Assembly: GCA_024734555.1 (NCBI GenBank)
Contig: JANPWX010000081.1
Span: forward strand, 1,022,452 to 1,086,451
DNA length: 64,000 nucleotides
Direction of reading: 5' to 3'
Origin: Trochalopteron elliotii
Taxonomy: Eukaryota; Chordata; Aves; Passeriformes; Leiothrichidae
This document shows, piece by piece, positions 50,081 to 63,515 of the stretch. The position numbers and the translations under genes are program-made. The notes under the pieces were generated by a model. The model worked only from the letters and a program-made list of their open reading frames with translations, made no database searches and was not told the origin of the DNA. Within the stretch, counting starts at the first letter, position 1. The number at the start of each line of letters is the position of its first letter.

Positions 50081-53000
50081 CAGAAAAGTGAAACTTCTGC
50101 AACAGGCCTGACCTTTGTGTTCATGTGTGTCACCTCTGATGAATTTTCTGAGATAATTTTGGCTACTTGTCACTTCTGCTAGCACTCAATAGTCGATACA
50201 ATTCAGGTAAAGCCACATGGTTCCATTCTAGGCCCCTCAAATTACCTTCAGGATAAGGTACTGTTACTGCAAAAGGTAGTAAACAAAGGAAGGAAAAATA
50301 TAGATGAAAGAGATGAGGAGAAGAGGAGCAGGCTGACTTGCATATTCAGGAATGTGTCTGCATAGCTGACAATTCAAAAAGCTTTATTTCTCATTTAAAT
50401 CCAAGAGATTTTGACCTGAAAATAGTTGGTAAGAAAATTATAATCATATCACAATATTTAAATAACTTCTCAGACTAGAGATATCTTTTAAGTTGCGAAT
50501 TCAAGCAGCTATTACCTAGTTACACAGAATTAGAAAAAAATGGTAAACTACATCTCAGCTGATAGGGTATGTTCATCTGTTCCCATGGCTACCCCTTTCT
50601 GTACAGAGTCCCAAGGTTTGGGTTAATGTTTGAATAAAGATACAGTATTTTTTTTTTTTTTTTGCCTGACTTATGTCCTTCATTCTTTTACTTTTCCATT
50701 CATTGGTTGACTTACCTTTAAAACATTTAGAGCTCAACTTATCTGTTTTCTTGCAATAGGAATAGTAGTGATGAGATCAGTTATTTCCACTTCCAGAGTT
50801 TTTTAAAACCTGAGTTTTAGACTTGCTAGCGAGGGTTCCAGTATTTTCTCATAACATTTACCTTTTATTGAACAAAATACACATTTTGAGTGGACAAATT
50901 GTCATTGCATCCCCAGGTACTTCCCGCAGTGATTTCCATTGACTGGAGTACATGAGCTTGTGAAAACAGAGATGATCGACTGCACTGAGTCAACAACACA
51001 CTCATTATACTACCAGATGCTTTTATTTTCACATGGCAAGAGGAGCGTTGTGGACTACTGTTTTCTTTTTCTCCCAGAAGGATTTTTCAGTGTACTTATA
51101 ATTCCAGAAATGAATGCTCTATTGCATATTTAAAGAAATTCCTGTCAAGACCTTCAGAAACACAGGCTGTGCTACACAGCCCTGTTCTTTATGAATGTAT
51201 TGAACTCTCAGCATTTGTTTTAAGAGGTAATTCTGGGGAACACCAACAACAACAGCAACAATGAGCAAACATCACCCCCTCTCCACCTTCTTCTCTCATG
51301 ACAATAATGTATTACTGATTATTGCTTTTTGTAATCCATCATCCCTCATGTCTCACTGCATGAACACAAATAACACTCCCTGAGCATCACCCTCAAGAGG
51401 TTATTCTGTGCTTTCTGTGTGTTCACAAACAAAGTGTGTTGTTTTCCCTCACACATATGTTATTATCTTTCTCTCTAAGTACTTGTTACGACTGTAATTT
51501 ATCAAGTGCCTGTAATGGATGTTGTGTGTTTGGATATAGTTGGATTTCTAAAGGTCACGTTTATTACATCTTTGGGAAGCCTATTGTAAAAGTTTATCAA
51601 AGCCTTTCAGACCTGTCTTTCAGATGGGTGTGGGAATATCACCAGATTGCTAATGCTTTCTGCTTCTGCTGGTCTAGTTGGCAAATGAGAAATGTAAAAA
51701 ACCTCTGGTATTTTGTACCTCACGTTGAAGCTAAAACAAGAAGCACAGAATGAGCATGTTCTAAAAAATAGGCTGTGTTCTGCTGAACGCTAAGAAACAA
51801 ACACATGGATTGAAAAGTTATTGTTTGAATAAAGATACAATATTTTCTTTTTTTTTTTTTTCTATTCAGTCAATTTTTTTTTGTGGTGTCTCACATAAAC
51901 TTTTAAATATTTACTCATTTTTGTTACTATCCTGGATTAAAATAAGCTTTAGTACAGAAAGTGCCATCACATTAAGCTAAGGAAGACAGGGAGAAATATA
52001 GATTTCCACATCTGTTAGAGAATTTATAGAAGTCATTAGGGCTGTAATAACGTATAATTATATAGTTCTGACTGCAGTCAGAATCAAGACAAGTAAATGC
52101 TGGTATGCTAATAGCATTTCCAAAAAAAAAAAAAGAAAAAAGAATCCTAGTCTTTTATTCCTTCATGCTCATCAAACAGATCAGACAGTCACAGATGGAT
52201 GCAAGAAGAGATGAACCTGTGAAAGGTCCCTTTTGTAGAGTAGCCAAACAACCTGTCTGTGCCACTGCTCAGTTGGAAGGGAGGGTGAATGTTTCTAGTA
52301 TTTGCTATGGAACCAAATTCAAAACACAAGCGTGAAAAGTACTTTTTAGACTGTTTAACCAGACAGAAGGCAATGTTACTGCCTTCCTTACCTGTAGAAG
52401 GGTTTCAGATTTATGTACTTATTCCCACCAAACTTGGGGGCATTTTGGTCTTAGCACTACTGCGTTGCTTGGAGCGCATCAGAGTGAGCCCTGAGACTGG
52501 TGCTTGTGAAAGAGGAGAAACTGTTTACAGTTATGTTCTTTCTTCCTGGATCTGAGCTTATTTGGAGATACACACATGAAGTAGTGTGAGAACTAAGAGC
52601 ACTAAGAGCAGAACAATCAGTTATTACATGGCACCACTCAGAAGGGAAGTATATTTTCATTTCTTTTTCATGCATCATTTAGTGCTCAAGGCTTTAATTT
52701 TGCATTTCTCTTAAGTAATCAAGGTGTACAGACAGAAGGGAATTAATAAATAAATAAAAGGAGGCAAAGAAAGAAAGAATGAAAAGCACTAAAGAAAATG
52801 TCGGTAAGTTCAGTACCGATTGGAACATTGTCACTCTCTTGCACTCATATCCTGCATCCTCGAGTTTCAGACATAATTTGTGTATCTTGTAATGAGAGGG
52901 GAGCAGAAAACAGCAGCAGGCGATTACATTCAATCCTTGGGAATTCCAGCTTCTGCCAGTTAACTGGTATGTGATAGGATATATAAGACTGAAAAGTTAA

Positions 53001-53689
53001 CTGGAGGATGGTCTGCAGAAGCCTTCCATGGCCCTGGGAGTGCTGTGCTCTTCTGTTGCCTGGGGAATGATCAAATCAATAGTGCCTTCATTTCTTACAG
53101 TAGTCTTGCTAAAAAAACTAATTTTAAATCTTTGTTGTGATTTTAAGATACTGTTTAATACAGAAACATAATACTCTAGTATATCATTAGCACTGGCTGT
53201 TGTTGTCAAACACAAATCTCTTCTGGACTGAGCACATCAGACCAGAGAGTAGATAAATATAATAGGGACGTCATCTCTCTGATCACTGCAATATGTTTAA
53301 TAGTTCTTTGGTTTGTGTTACGTCTCAGAAAGGATCTTTGAAGGTAAAATCCATTTTCCACCTCCATCAAGGTCTTTTCTATTTTCTCATCTGTACTTCA
53401 GTTGTGTAGACTGACTTCTAATAAATATTTCTGATTTCTTTGTCATTCATTTTGGAATAAATACGCTAAAAACTATGTCTATAACCACCATATTAAACCT
53501 CTTATTGCAACATTACATATTTCTAAAATTTTTCAAAACATTAACCTAGTGGTGAGAAATTGAAAATGATACTATACTTTGGAAGAAACAAATGATCTTG
53601 AAGCTTTTGTTCCTGCCACAGAAACCTGGTGTCAAAGTTTGCAAGGTAGACACTTCACCTCAGCTGTAGAGAAAGCAAATTTGATAGTA
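50081..53689. other. Non-coding DNA with a possible old insertion (50645-51821)
   Basis: No gene is recognised. The ORF at 51436-51753 (105 codons) is unassigned. An exact 18-bp direct repeat flanks 50645-51821, described as a separate entry. An A-run with ORFs of poly-Lys type lies at about 52122-52140. Confidence 0.5.
50627..51839 (-). repeat. 18-bp direct repeats flanking about 1.2 kb, retro-insertion-like
   Basis: TGTTTGAATAAAGATACA occurs exactly at 50627-50644 and 51822-51839. The left copy is followed within three bases by 16 Ts (50648-50663). A left repeat, then a T-run, then about 1.16 kb, then a right repeat is what a minus-strand, poly(A)-tailed retrocopy with target duplications would look like. 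The right copy is also followed by a T-rich run, so two copies of a short T-tailed repeat are an alternative. The interval shows no convincing minus-strand ORF and no AATAAA just before the T-run. Confidence 0.4.
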
Positions 53690-53965
53690 AGAAATCACAG
53701 AAGCACAGAGCACTGTGTGGAAGAGACTGGTGGATGTCAACTGCTGGACCTTTGCTCCAGCATGGTGAGTTGGAGCCATGTCCAGGTGGTTTTTTTAGTA
53801 TCTCCAAGGCTGAAGATGCCACAGCCTCCCTGTACAACCTGTGCCAGAGCTTAGTCACCCTCAGAGTGAAGGTGTTTTGTGATGTTCAGAGAGAACCTCC
53901 TGTGTTTCAGTTTGCTCCTGTTGCTTGTCCCTTAAGGAGAGCGTGACTCACCCAGACACAACATT
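53690..53965 (-). mobile_element. CR1 LINE 3' fragment
   Basis: Plus-strand text such as AAATCACAGAAGCACAGAG, GATGCCACAGCCTCCCTG, CCTGTGCCAGAGCTTAGTC and TGATGTTCAGAGAGAACCTC is the reverse complement of the CR1 3' region in the correct order. The overlapping ORFs (53579-53946 plus, 53655-53858 minus) are translated repeat. Confidence 0.88.
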
Positions 53966-55187
53966 CAGGAGATGTTAATGATGAGTTTCTTCATGCTGTG
54001 CTTCAGGTGTTCATATAGAGCTAACATTTCACCTCCTTTCTGAATAGATAAAGGAGCTGGTACTGTGAAGCAAGTGGCTGAACTTGATCACTCATATCCT
54101 GAATTGTTTCCTGCATTGCAGGATATTCTGAATAATATTTCCTTAGTGGTACTTATTGAATTTAATCTGCACTGGTTAAAACATTTTAAATATTGCTTGT
54201 AGCAAGAACTGAAATTCTGGGCTTATAGATGCATACCATGGCTAAAAATATTATCCATCCTGCCCAGTGTGTCATACATGATGTATTTTGAAGAATACAA
54301 GAATATTGTAGGGAAGAATGGTCAAGATACACCACAGTTAGGTGATTAAACCAATAATCTAGCACGAAAGGGATGTAAATTCAGTCTGTTCTCCAGTGTA
54401 AGTAGAGATGGGAACAAAGCCTGGTTCTTGCCAGTTTTTGACTGCAGCTTCCATATTTCAACTTTAAAATCTTACCTTAGTTGTGGTCTCTAAATCCAAG
54501 AGCAGACTAAGAGTATTATCTTCCTCTTACCTTATCCTGCATGCAAGGCTCAAGATTCAGAAAGTATCTTCTTACATTCATGAGGAACCTGTTCATTTAA
54601 ATCAGGCATACAAACACTGCTAGTCCAGAGGTTGCCAAGTGGGAAACTCTGTAAAACTTGGTTTGCAGTGACGGAGTGTTTTTGTTGACTGGGCTTTTTA
54701 TCTTATTTGGTTCTGCCTTTTGTTATGGCACCATCTAAAGATAATTACTACCTTCTCTCCAAATATACAGTGCTAAAATCCTTTCCAGCTCTTAACACCT
54801 TCCAGCTCTTACCAGCCAGTCTCCAGATACCAGCTCCAACCTCCTGAACAAAGCACTTGCCAGCTGGAATTCATTGTGTACCTTGCTTACTCCCCATTAG
54901 ATGTAGAGTTTGATAAGACCAAAAAAATGTTCATGAGCTGATCATATATATGTGTATAGAGTCTCTTGCAGGGTTTTATTTCTGTTTTATGTTACCTTTA
55001 TGGCCTTTTGTCAGAGTTGACAGAGTTATTGATGACATGTTGGTGTGGTTATGTAGAAGTATGTATTGGATCTAGCAATTAATGGAAACACATTCCTTTA
55101 CCTACAAATCATCTACAGTATTGCAATGTCAAATTTTAGAGACACCTAAATTTAAATTTAAATTTATGAAACATAAGTCTTTTGAGG
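53966..55187. other. Non-coding DNA, no gene recognised
   Basis: AT-rich unique sequence with no supported feature, ending at the target-site copy TGAGG (55183-55187) of the adjacent LTR. Confidence 0.5.
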
Positions 55188-55458
55188 TGTCCTAGGGTGA
55201 CTATGATGCCTGTATCCCCACATCGTCTGTTCTGTGTTCTGTACCTTTAAGACTGGTTCTGAGAGTGAGCAGGGAAAGAAGAAGCGCGCAGTTTGTTTTG
55301 AGAAACAAACTCACTCCTCTGAATCTGCTCTCGTCCTTGGGACTGTGTGGTTTGTTTTTTTTTCCCTTCGTTCGGATGCACGGAGGGCAGCCAGAGAGAG
55401 TTTTTTTTCTCCTTTGTTAGTCTAGCTAGCTGAGGCAAAGAAGCTTTCCTGGACTGTT

Positions 55459-55489
55459 GTTTTTTTTTTTGTTTGTTTGTTTGTTGTGG

Positions 55490-55537
<48 letters not shown>

Positions 55538-55602
55538 TGTTTTGTTTTTTTTTTGTTTTTTTGTTTTTTTGTTTTTTTGTTTTTTTGTTTTTTTGTTTTT
55601 TC
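55459..55602. repeat. G/T-run microsatellite ladder inside the LTR
   Basis: The tract consists of T-runs separated by single Gs. The period changes along its length: GTTT units first, then GTTTT, then GTTTTTT. It is very prone to slippage, and read accuracy here is probably lower than elsewhere. Confidence 0.9.
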
Positions 55603-55786
55603 TCTTTGGGACTGTTTAAATCTGCTCTGGACTGAAAAACCCAGAGGAGCACCGGGATCTTGCACCCGTGGCCCACCGGGCCGGGACTCGGCATCTTCCA
55701 GCACTGAAGGGACTGATAAACAGACTCCTGGCACGGACTCTCAGTTTTGCCATCTCTCTCCAGAGCAGCGAGAGGTTTTATTGTTT

Positions 55787-55822
55787 CATATTATTATTAT
55801 TGTTATTATTATTATTATTATT
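55787..55822. repeat. (ATT)n microsatellite inside the LTR
   Basis: About eleven ATT units with a single G interruption lie just before the polyadenylation signal of the LTR. A short microsatellite next to the R region may vary between copies. Confidence 0.85.
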
Positions 55823-55990
55823 CATTCTTTATGCTTGTGGGCATTTTGTTTGTTAAATAAATAGGGCTTTTTCCACTCTTCTCTGAGGGAGTTCTTTCCC
55901 CGGACCTGCTGGGGGAGGGGCTGTTTGGATTTGCTTTTCAGAGGAGCCCCATTTGGAGATTTCCTCCCAAATTTGCCCTAAACCAGGACA

Positions 55991-58900
55991 TGAGGTTAAG
56001 TAACTTATATTGTTATGACAAGAAATACTTACTAATAGGCTAAGTTTTTGAAAGGTTCAAAAAGGTCTAGTGACCTTCATGGTGACTGATAGGTTGCCAG
56101 TCAGAGCCCTTCCCTGTCCCTCCTTACACCATTCCCACCAATAGAAGCCAGCCAAAAAAAAGGCAATAGGTATGGGATTCAACCCCAAACTTAGATTAGA
56201 TACATACAAAGCTCTTGTCCAGTGGATGTCCCAGTGGAAATGCTGCTAGGCCATTACCAAATTTAGAAATTATGTAGAGCTTTTTCCTCTCTGGTCTTTC
56301 ATACTTATGCTTACAACTTTCTTTGGGCACACTGTCTACCCTTTCCTTGACACTATTTAACATTAGGAAGAGAGCATTTTCCTAATGACAAAAATGAAAA
56401 TTGTCTTACCATCTATTAATGAGATGTAACTTCTGTAGAAAATGATGGTATCTTTTTTCTGTATAGACATTGCCTCATGCAGCCTATACTTAAGTAAAGG
56501 AGCTATGCAATCATGAGAAATACAAGTACAAGGTGAAACGAAAAAGTAGAACTAGTCTTAGTTATTCCTCAGCTCTGAGGTCTACTCTGTGGTCTTCTCA
56601 TTAATGTCTAGACTGCAAACAAGAGAAAAGCTGAGCAACAAAAAAGTTATTTAATTTGTTTTGACTGAAAACAGTTCTTTAAATTATTTAATTTCATCCA
56701 AGTTGTTGAAGCACTAGCGGAAGCAAAACAGGCTAAGAAAAACTTCATAGTGTTTCAGTTCAGATTAGACAGAGTAAGGAAGCATTTTCTTCATCCTTTA
56801 AATACGGATATGTCAGACATGTAACACAGGGGGTGGAAACAAAGATCCTGCATTGCAAATTTGTTTGGATTAATCATGCCTTTTCTGTGAAAATGTTTTA
56901 ATATAATTAAATGTGAACTAGTTTCAAACAATTTTGTAGCTGTTTGTTTTATGTTAGATAATAAACACATGATTGTAATTAATGGAGGAGTGAACATTTC
57001 AGCATGTCCACCTGGGAGCTAACAGACTGAAATAAAAATCTCCTCCAGTTTGTAGGTCAAGGTGTATTCAATCGACCCAGTAACAGCCCTAGATATTTTT
57101 TTATACCTGACTGTATAATCATGAGAAGTGATCAGTAATCTCTAGCTTGGGAGCATTATCTAACACTTTACAAGCATATAATGCATTTTGTACTTTCAGT
57201 TGCCTTTGATAAGCATTATTTATGTAGTGGCAAAAGCCAATCTAGTGGTTTTTGCTTCTGATGATCTTGCTGTTGTCTTTACTGCTAAGGAGCCATAATA
57301 ATGTAATAATTTCTTTTGGGAACTATGAGGGATTTTTAAAGAACGTAAAGTGAAGAATATGCCAAGCTACTATTTAAAAAAAGTCCCTGGCCCAATTTTG
57401 GCAACCTGGAAAACAAATGCAGATTCTAAATGGGACTTTTTGTAAGGTAATCCTTGAAGATACTGTAGAAGTGCTGTGGTTTTGAAAGGCTGTTTTACCT
57501 TCAAATAACTAAGAGTACATGTATTTAGCACATAATGTATCTACGTCCTCAAGTAGTGGGGTTTTTTAAAAAGAAGTCATGAAAGAGAAACTGATCGAAA
57601 ACTAAGATCACATGTCCAATATTTAAATTTGACTACTACAGAAGTTTCTTTAGGATAAAAAAATTTCCCTTCTTCTGTTGATATTATCTTACTGGATGAA
57701 TACGTTTAGCAAAGAAAAGATTGTACCTTCCAGTGCTTAACAGATGGGTGAGGTTCGTGGGGCTTAGAGGAATAGGGACAGAAAGATTCAGTAGGTGGCA
57801 CTCTTTCCTTTGAATATTTTCAGCACCAAAATCTCTTAAGTTGCTTTTGAAAGCTGGTGCCTTTTAAAATGACCTTGTGATAAAGAAGTGCCCTCAAGTG
57901 GTTATTCTAGATTGGATGGGAGGCTTTAGAAAAACTGTGCTTGCCCTAACCAGTTATTATATCAGAAAATTATACTCTATTGACTTCCATTTCCTCAGTT
58001 GTGTCAGTTGGTTATCATTCCTTTTTCTCCAAAATACGGAGAATTGTTGTTCTCCTTGAGACAGTGGCATTATCTCTCCGCAGTTTTTGCAATGAATTTA
58101 AGAAAATGCAGATCCTTGTAACACTATAGTTATGATACCACGTCTTGGTTGTTTTTTAGGATCACTGAACAATGAGTGGATTACAAAAGCTCAGTATTTT
58201 TTTTGTCTGGATAGGACTTATACAACCTAGATTCACCCTTTCTTAGGAAAAAAACCCCCACATTTTCTTAGGAAAACAGTGTGTTTGCCTCAAAGTGACC
58301 TGACATTTTAAGAGGTGACAGACACTTCTCAAAACTAACAAAAATTCAGGTCTTTTTCACAGACCCAAACGCTTGGTAGACAGTGGTATTCTTATTTAAC
58401 TAGAGAAGATGTAAAAGACAGTATGAGTATAAACAGAGGATACTTGGGACCGGTCAAATCAAAGGCACAAACCTTTAATGCTGATACTTGGGTTCTCAGA
58501 AATGAATGCACATTTACACACATACAACTTTGATATATTGCCCATTAAGTCTTGTTTTCTCTTGTCTGTTCATCTCGATTATTTTACTTTTCATGTATTC
58601 ACTGGTGCAATAAGTAGCAAGAAACATGCAGCTTTCCTGCACTGATGCACACTGGGGTAAGGTGTGACCCAGTGGAGTGCTCTAGGAGGATGGACCTCTA
58701 GGAGGAGCCCAGAAAGAGGTCCCAAGGTAATTGAAATGTCAGTACAAACCGTAACCAAGTTTCCAGCATGGCTCTTGTGTATCTCCCAGTCTAGCTCTTC
58801 TGGTAATTGGTGGCATTCAAAGACTAAATGTGTCTGTTGGGCTTACTCATCCATGACAAATCTTTTGCAGATTTGCCATTTCATTCCCTTTTGGTGTTCT

Positions 58901-61900
58901 TGTAGCTTAACTGAATTACACCTCCAATACTAATAGTGCTGAAGTGAGAATGAGGTTTATTATACGGACACTTCTCTTTTGCTCCTCTAGGCATTGACAT
59001 AATTTCTCTATTGAAGAGCACTTTTTCTTTAAAATTCATATTTGCAAGATGTCTTCTCATTATTATGATTTGCAGTCTTATAGTTTTACTTCAAGGACAA
59101 GTGCACACTTTTGTTCAGGCTAATTTTCCAGAGACAATGTGCTTCAAAGTGAGATTTATTCCTTCTCTTATACAATTAGTCTTACTTAACTAAGTTTCTA
59201 TTTGAAGACCTATTTTCTTCCCTTCATATGAACGTTTAAGAGAAGTGAAGGACTATTGGATTGAATCAATGTAGCAGCTGGGCTAGTCTGTTTTTACTCC
59301 TAGTAGTTGTACTAGCAGAAAATACCCACTGTATGGTCTGTGAAGGAAAATAGTTGCTTTCATGCTGTAAGAATTCAGTTCAATGTACTTGTAGTGCCTT
59401 TCTCTCTTCTCTGCACAAAGTGATTAGACACCATCTTGGAACTGTCTGGGAAATAGAAAAAGTCAAGAGTACAACCTGGCCAGTTTCTAAGGTCTGCTTC
59501 AGACAATGCTGTGGAGCTTTCTCTGATGGATGATTACATTTTGGATAAGAGTTGGGGTGCTGACCTTGGTCTACAGAACCTTATACAATTTGGGACCTGG
59601 ATTGGTGGTGCAATCACAGCTGAAATCATTTCCCCTTCTTAAGAAAGTGTAAGTTGGTGTCAAGTTATCCTTATTGTTAATCATTATTATTTGAGGGTAA
59701 GGAAGAAAACTTAAATCAGGCAAGCTGACCTGTTGATCATCACTCATCTGTTATGAGTTTTGAAATACAACATAGATGGGCAAAATTACAGATAGCACAT
59801 TTATGTTGTTTTGGAAAAAAAATACTGACTTCTGTGCTGTGTGTGATACTGTCATCACTGAATATTCACACAGATGGTTTACTCATGTAGGAATAAGTGT
59901 TGAATTCAAAAATGGTCCTGTGAGAAGTAAAAATCCCTTTAAGTTTTGCACCATAGGACACTTTGCTTTCTGTTCTCATAAATACTCCTTTTGCTGGCAT
60001 TCTCAACCTTCAAATCCATAAGCAGAAAAACATGAGATATTACGTAAGGCTAAGCAGGTTACAAGTAACAGTTGTCTAGAATTCTAACAGTATCCCACTT
60101 CCCAAATTAAAATACGTTCATATAAAACGTTTAGATTCCAATTTTCAATGCATTAAAAATATGATGGTGTCTCCTTTGCCCCACAATTTTTTAATATATG
60201 ATAAAAAAATATTTTTTCTATCCAGGACTTTCATAAATAGGACTTAACCAAGATTAGGCATCAGAACATTGTCTGTGTTTGCTCTTGAAGGAGATTTCAA
60301 TACATTGCCCTCAAAACCTTGGTCTTTCAGTTTGTCAGAAGGAATAGCTGATTTCTTATTAAATCCTTCTGTTTGTCACAATGAAAAGAAAGCTGTACTT
60401 ATCTCAGTCTTTCTGTAGATCTTTCAAAGGTTTAAAATTGTAGATTTCTTGGGAATGAAGTAGTGCGTGAAGCATTTCACACTTCTTTAAACTGCCCCCA
60501 GTGATATGGAGAAGCTGATTATAGTCAAGTCTGCTTTCCTTGAACACTGTGTGTTCATTTAACACTCAATATTTTACAGTCTACCTGCACAGCACCACAA
60601 GTGCCAAGAATGTTGAATAGTTATCTTAAGTTAGATTTGACAGAAACTTAACATTAACTTCTGCTATTACTCCTGACACCTAAAGTGAGCACCTGCTTGA
60701 ATCTGTTTGATCTGAACAGGTATTCAAGGGTGCACTTATTTGAACTTAGAGAAAATAGAGAAATTATTATGAAATGAAGACATGCGTGAGTCAAACATCT
60801 GACATATCATGCCACCAGCTGAAAAAAAAAAAAAAATCTTGGTCCGTGTCTGAGGTATTTTGCTTCACATCAGTCAAACAGCTACCAAGGAAAGCAACCT
60901 TTCATTTGGAATCAGCAAAGTTCTGTGTCGTCACTGAGATTTCCATGCTCACAGAGGAGCTGATCAGCAGTGCAGCCAAGTCACTAAGAAGCCCTCTTGA
61001 ATAGTTGGCACCAGACCAGAAGAGACAGAGTTTGAGGAGTTCTGAGTTGTTGGGTTTTTTTTAACTAGAAAAACAAAACAACGAAAAGGCCAAATCTGAA
61101 AATCAGAATCCAGACTACTGCTTGAACTGCACTAACCCAGATTTTGTTCATGCTTCAAGTTACCCAGGGGTAACAAATCTATGTGAGAGCTAGCTAAGAT
61201 TTCCCTTTCTGTAGCTACTTATTTCAGGAACTAAATATTGTTTAAAACTTAAGAATATAACTTACTTTAAATTCAGAATTTTCAGTATACCATTATGAAA
61301 GAGTGAATTATTCTGGTTTATATGAATTAAGATATTTTGCAAGAAGTGGCAAACTATTCCAGATGTGATATTTGATAGGAAAGGACGCTTAGTATTCTTT
61401 TTAATTAATCCCTATAATATCTGAGTATCCTTAGTGAGTTGGTTTTGAAGTTAAATGTAGAAATTAGCACAGAGAGGTTTCACTTCAGAAAAAACAAATT
61501 CAGCTTTTAATTTAGGTCACTTTATCTCTGCTTCCTTCCTGTGTACTCACTTTCAGAAGACTGGAACATAATGTGACTCAGCTTGACTCTCCTGGCAGTG
61601 TCTCCTCAACAGAGGTTCAGTGTTAAGACATTTGCAGGTCAGAGCTGATGAGCACTGGTGGGGTATGGCAAGAATTAGTGTGTCTATCTGCTTGAAGTCA
61701 GAGTTATTAGTGCTTTGCTTTTTATTAGGGTTAGTTCATTCTTTTTCCTGTTTATCTGTTGTTCCAATAATTAACTCATCGTGACACTTCTATTTGCTTA
61801 ATGGCCCTTTTTTGGACCTGATTCTAAGTATTTCTGCAAATGTTACCCCCTAGTCTGTGTTCCAGATTAGCATGTAAAAGACTTTCTGCAGCTTTCTGCT

Positions 61901-63372
61901 TTAACACTTTACCAGTCAAGTGATTATTTCTGCTTTTAACTGGATTTTTAGCCTCAAAGTGGGTCAGTGTCATCTGCCAACCTAAACTGGTTATAAGCAA
62001 ACATGCATGCACTAATGCAGGTGCATTTCCATGGCTCTGATTTACCTGTGGAACAAAGCATTTAGATAATAAAATTGATTCAGGTAACTCTGAGAGCATG
62101 CTCCTCAGGAGCAGGGATATAAGCAAATATCCAGCATGTCACTTTTCACAGGCCTTCTTCTCTTCACTCTTCTGACATGTGAGAGTGATCAAGAGACAAG
62201 TGTCTCTTTGAGGAGAATAGTAGTAAAATGACACAAGTGAGAAGAGGAAAAAGAGACATCAGATAATACTTCAAATAGAAGCTGGAAAGTTACACACACT
62301 CCAGCAGCATGAAGCAACATTAGTACATGGTTGCCCTACATTGAAAAAAGGGAATCTTCAATAGAACAGTGACAGCATGGCGTAACAAAACAGACTTTGC
62401 CCAGTAAAGATTTTATGATTTCTCTTCAGCTTGTCTCAGGGACAGGAGAGAGCACTCTCCAGCTTTTCAAAACTGAGCCTTTGCCTCATAAAAAACATAC
62501 TTTTTTTTTAATTAGTTAATTTTCTCATTCTGGAAGATAATGTCAACTGGATTTGTATTTTTTTATCTTCTTTTCTTTTTTGGTTATCTATTTTACTTTT
62601 TCTAAAAAATCTGATTTTAAAGTTGAAACTCATCTTGCCTAAATGCACCAAAACTTCATCAACAAAACCATGTTCATGCCAGCATGTGTAAATAAATCCA
62701 AGTTTTTTGAGTAAAGCTTTGAACATTACTTATCTTTTCTTACTTTTAAAATAAAAAATTATACTTTGTTTTTTTCCTTGGTATTGATCTACTAGCTGTT
62801 TTTTTATATTTCCTGTGTTTTTACATATTATCACAAGATCCAGCCAGTTACACATTGCCTATTACATGTCTTACCTGCATGTTCGTTTACATCTAGGCAG
62901 CAGGGACACAATGTAAAGAATAATACATGGCCTAAAACACCCTGCTGTAACAATTAATGGAATTTCTGTAAAGTACCTGGAGAGTTCTAACAGCTGAGAG
63001 TCAGCACAGTGAACCTACGCACTGAAAGCTGGTGCCCTGGGCTTTTATAGCACTGCCTCTCTTCATTGACAATTTACTTTTCTGGATCTCACTAGGTTCA
63101 CACTGTGACTCATCGTTGTCACTAGCACGTCACTGTTACTCTAAAAGCTATCCTTCCTATATTTATAAAGCAAATTATATTTCCTACAGGTCTTACTCTT
63201 GATTTAGTTATTCACCTTATAATTCTACATAATTAGTATCTCTGTGTTTGTAGAACGCTACATAAACTGTTTTCATGAAGCCTCTGGTTTTGAAAACAAA
63301 ATGGGCTAGGTTTGTCTCAAAATATATTTATTAGAGTGTGCTAATTAAAACAGTTGAAATGCAATGTTCTGA
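55991..63372. other. Non-coding DNA, no gene recognised
   Basis: AT-rich unique sequence with an A-run at about 60821-60836 and no recognised gene, repeat family or RNA gene. ORFs of 60-100 codons are scattered on both strands without recognisable domains. Confidence 0.5.
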
Positions 63373-63515
63373 AATCGTAGAATAATAGAGTAGTTTGGGT
63401 TGGAAGGGACCTTTAAAGATCATGTGGTTCCAACCCCCCTGCCATAGGGGCACTTTCACCAGACCAGGTTGCTCTAAGCCCCATCCAGCCTGGCCTGGGC
63501 TCATGTTGAACTTCT
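63373..63515 (-). mobile_element. CR1 LINE 3'-end fragment
   Basis: GTAGAATAATAGAGTAG, TTGGGTTGGAAGGGACC, CCAACCCCCCTGCCATAG, GACCAGGTTGCTCTAAGC and CCATCCAGCCTGGCCTG appear in the exact order of the reverse-complemented avian CR1 3' end. This is the least diverged CR1 text in the window. It is strongly 5'-truncated and non-coding. Confidence 0.93.

Larger units (their letters stand above)
55188..55990 (+). mobile_element. Complete solo LTR, 803 bp, with 5-bp target duplication
   Basis: The unit begins TGTCCTAGGGTGAC and ends CTAAACCAGGACA, giving inverted ends TGTCCT/AGGACA. TGAGG lies immediately outside on both sides (55183-55187 and 55991-55995). AATAAA at 55856-55861 followed by a U5-like segment sets plus-strand sense. 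The interior contains a long G/T-run microsatellite (55459-55602) and an ATT microsatellite (about 55787-55822). No primer-binding site, gag, pol or env follows, so it is a solo LTR. A 5-bp duplication is typical of ERVL-type elements and some others; the class is inference. The ORFs of 62-135 codons inside are by-products. Perfect duplication and intact ends suggest a young insertion. Confidence 0.9.

Noticed and set aside
55459..55602. Regular spacing suggesting a CRISPR array
   Set aside because: The units are homopolymer runs without distinct repeats and spacers, and the sequence is vertebrate.
55422..55864. Phe-rich and Lys-rich ORFs of 90-135 codons
   Set aside because: Translation of the G/T-run microsatellite inside the LTR.
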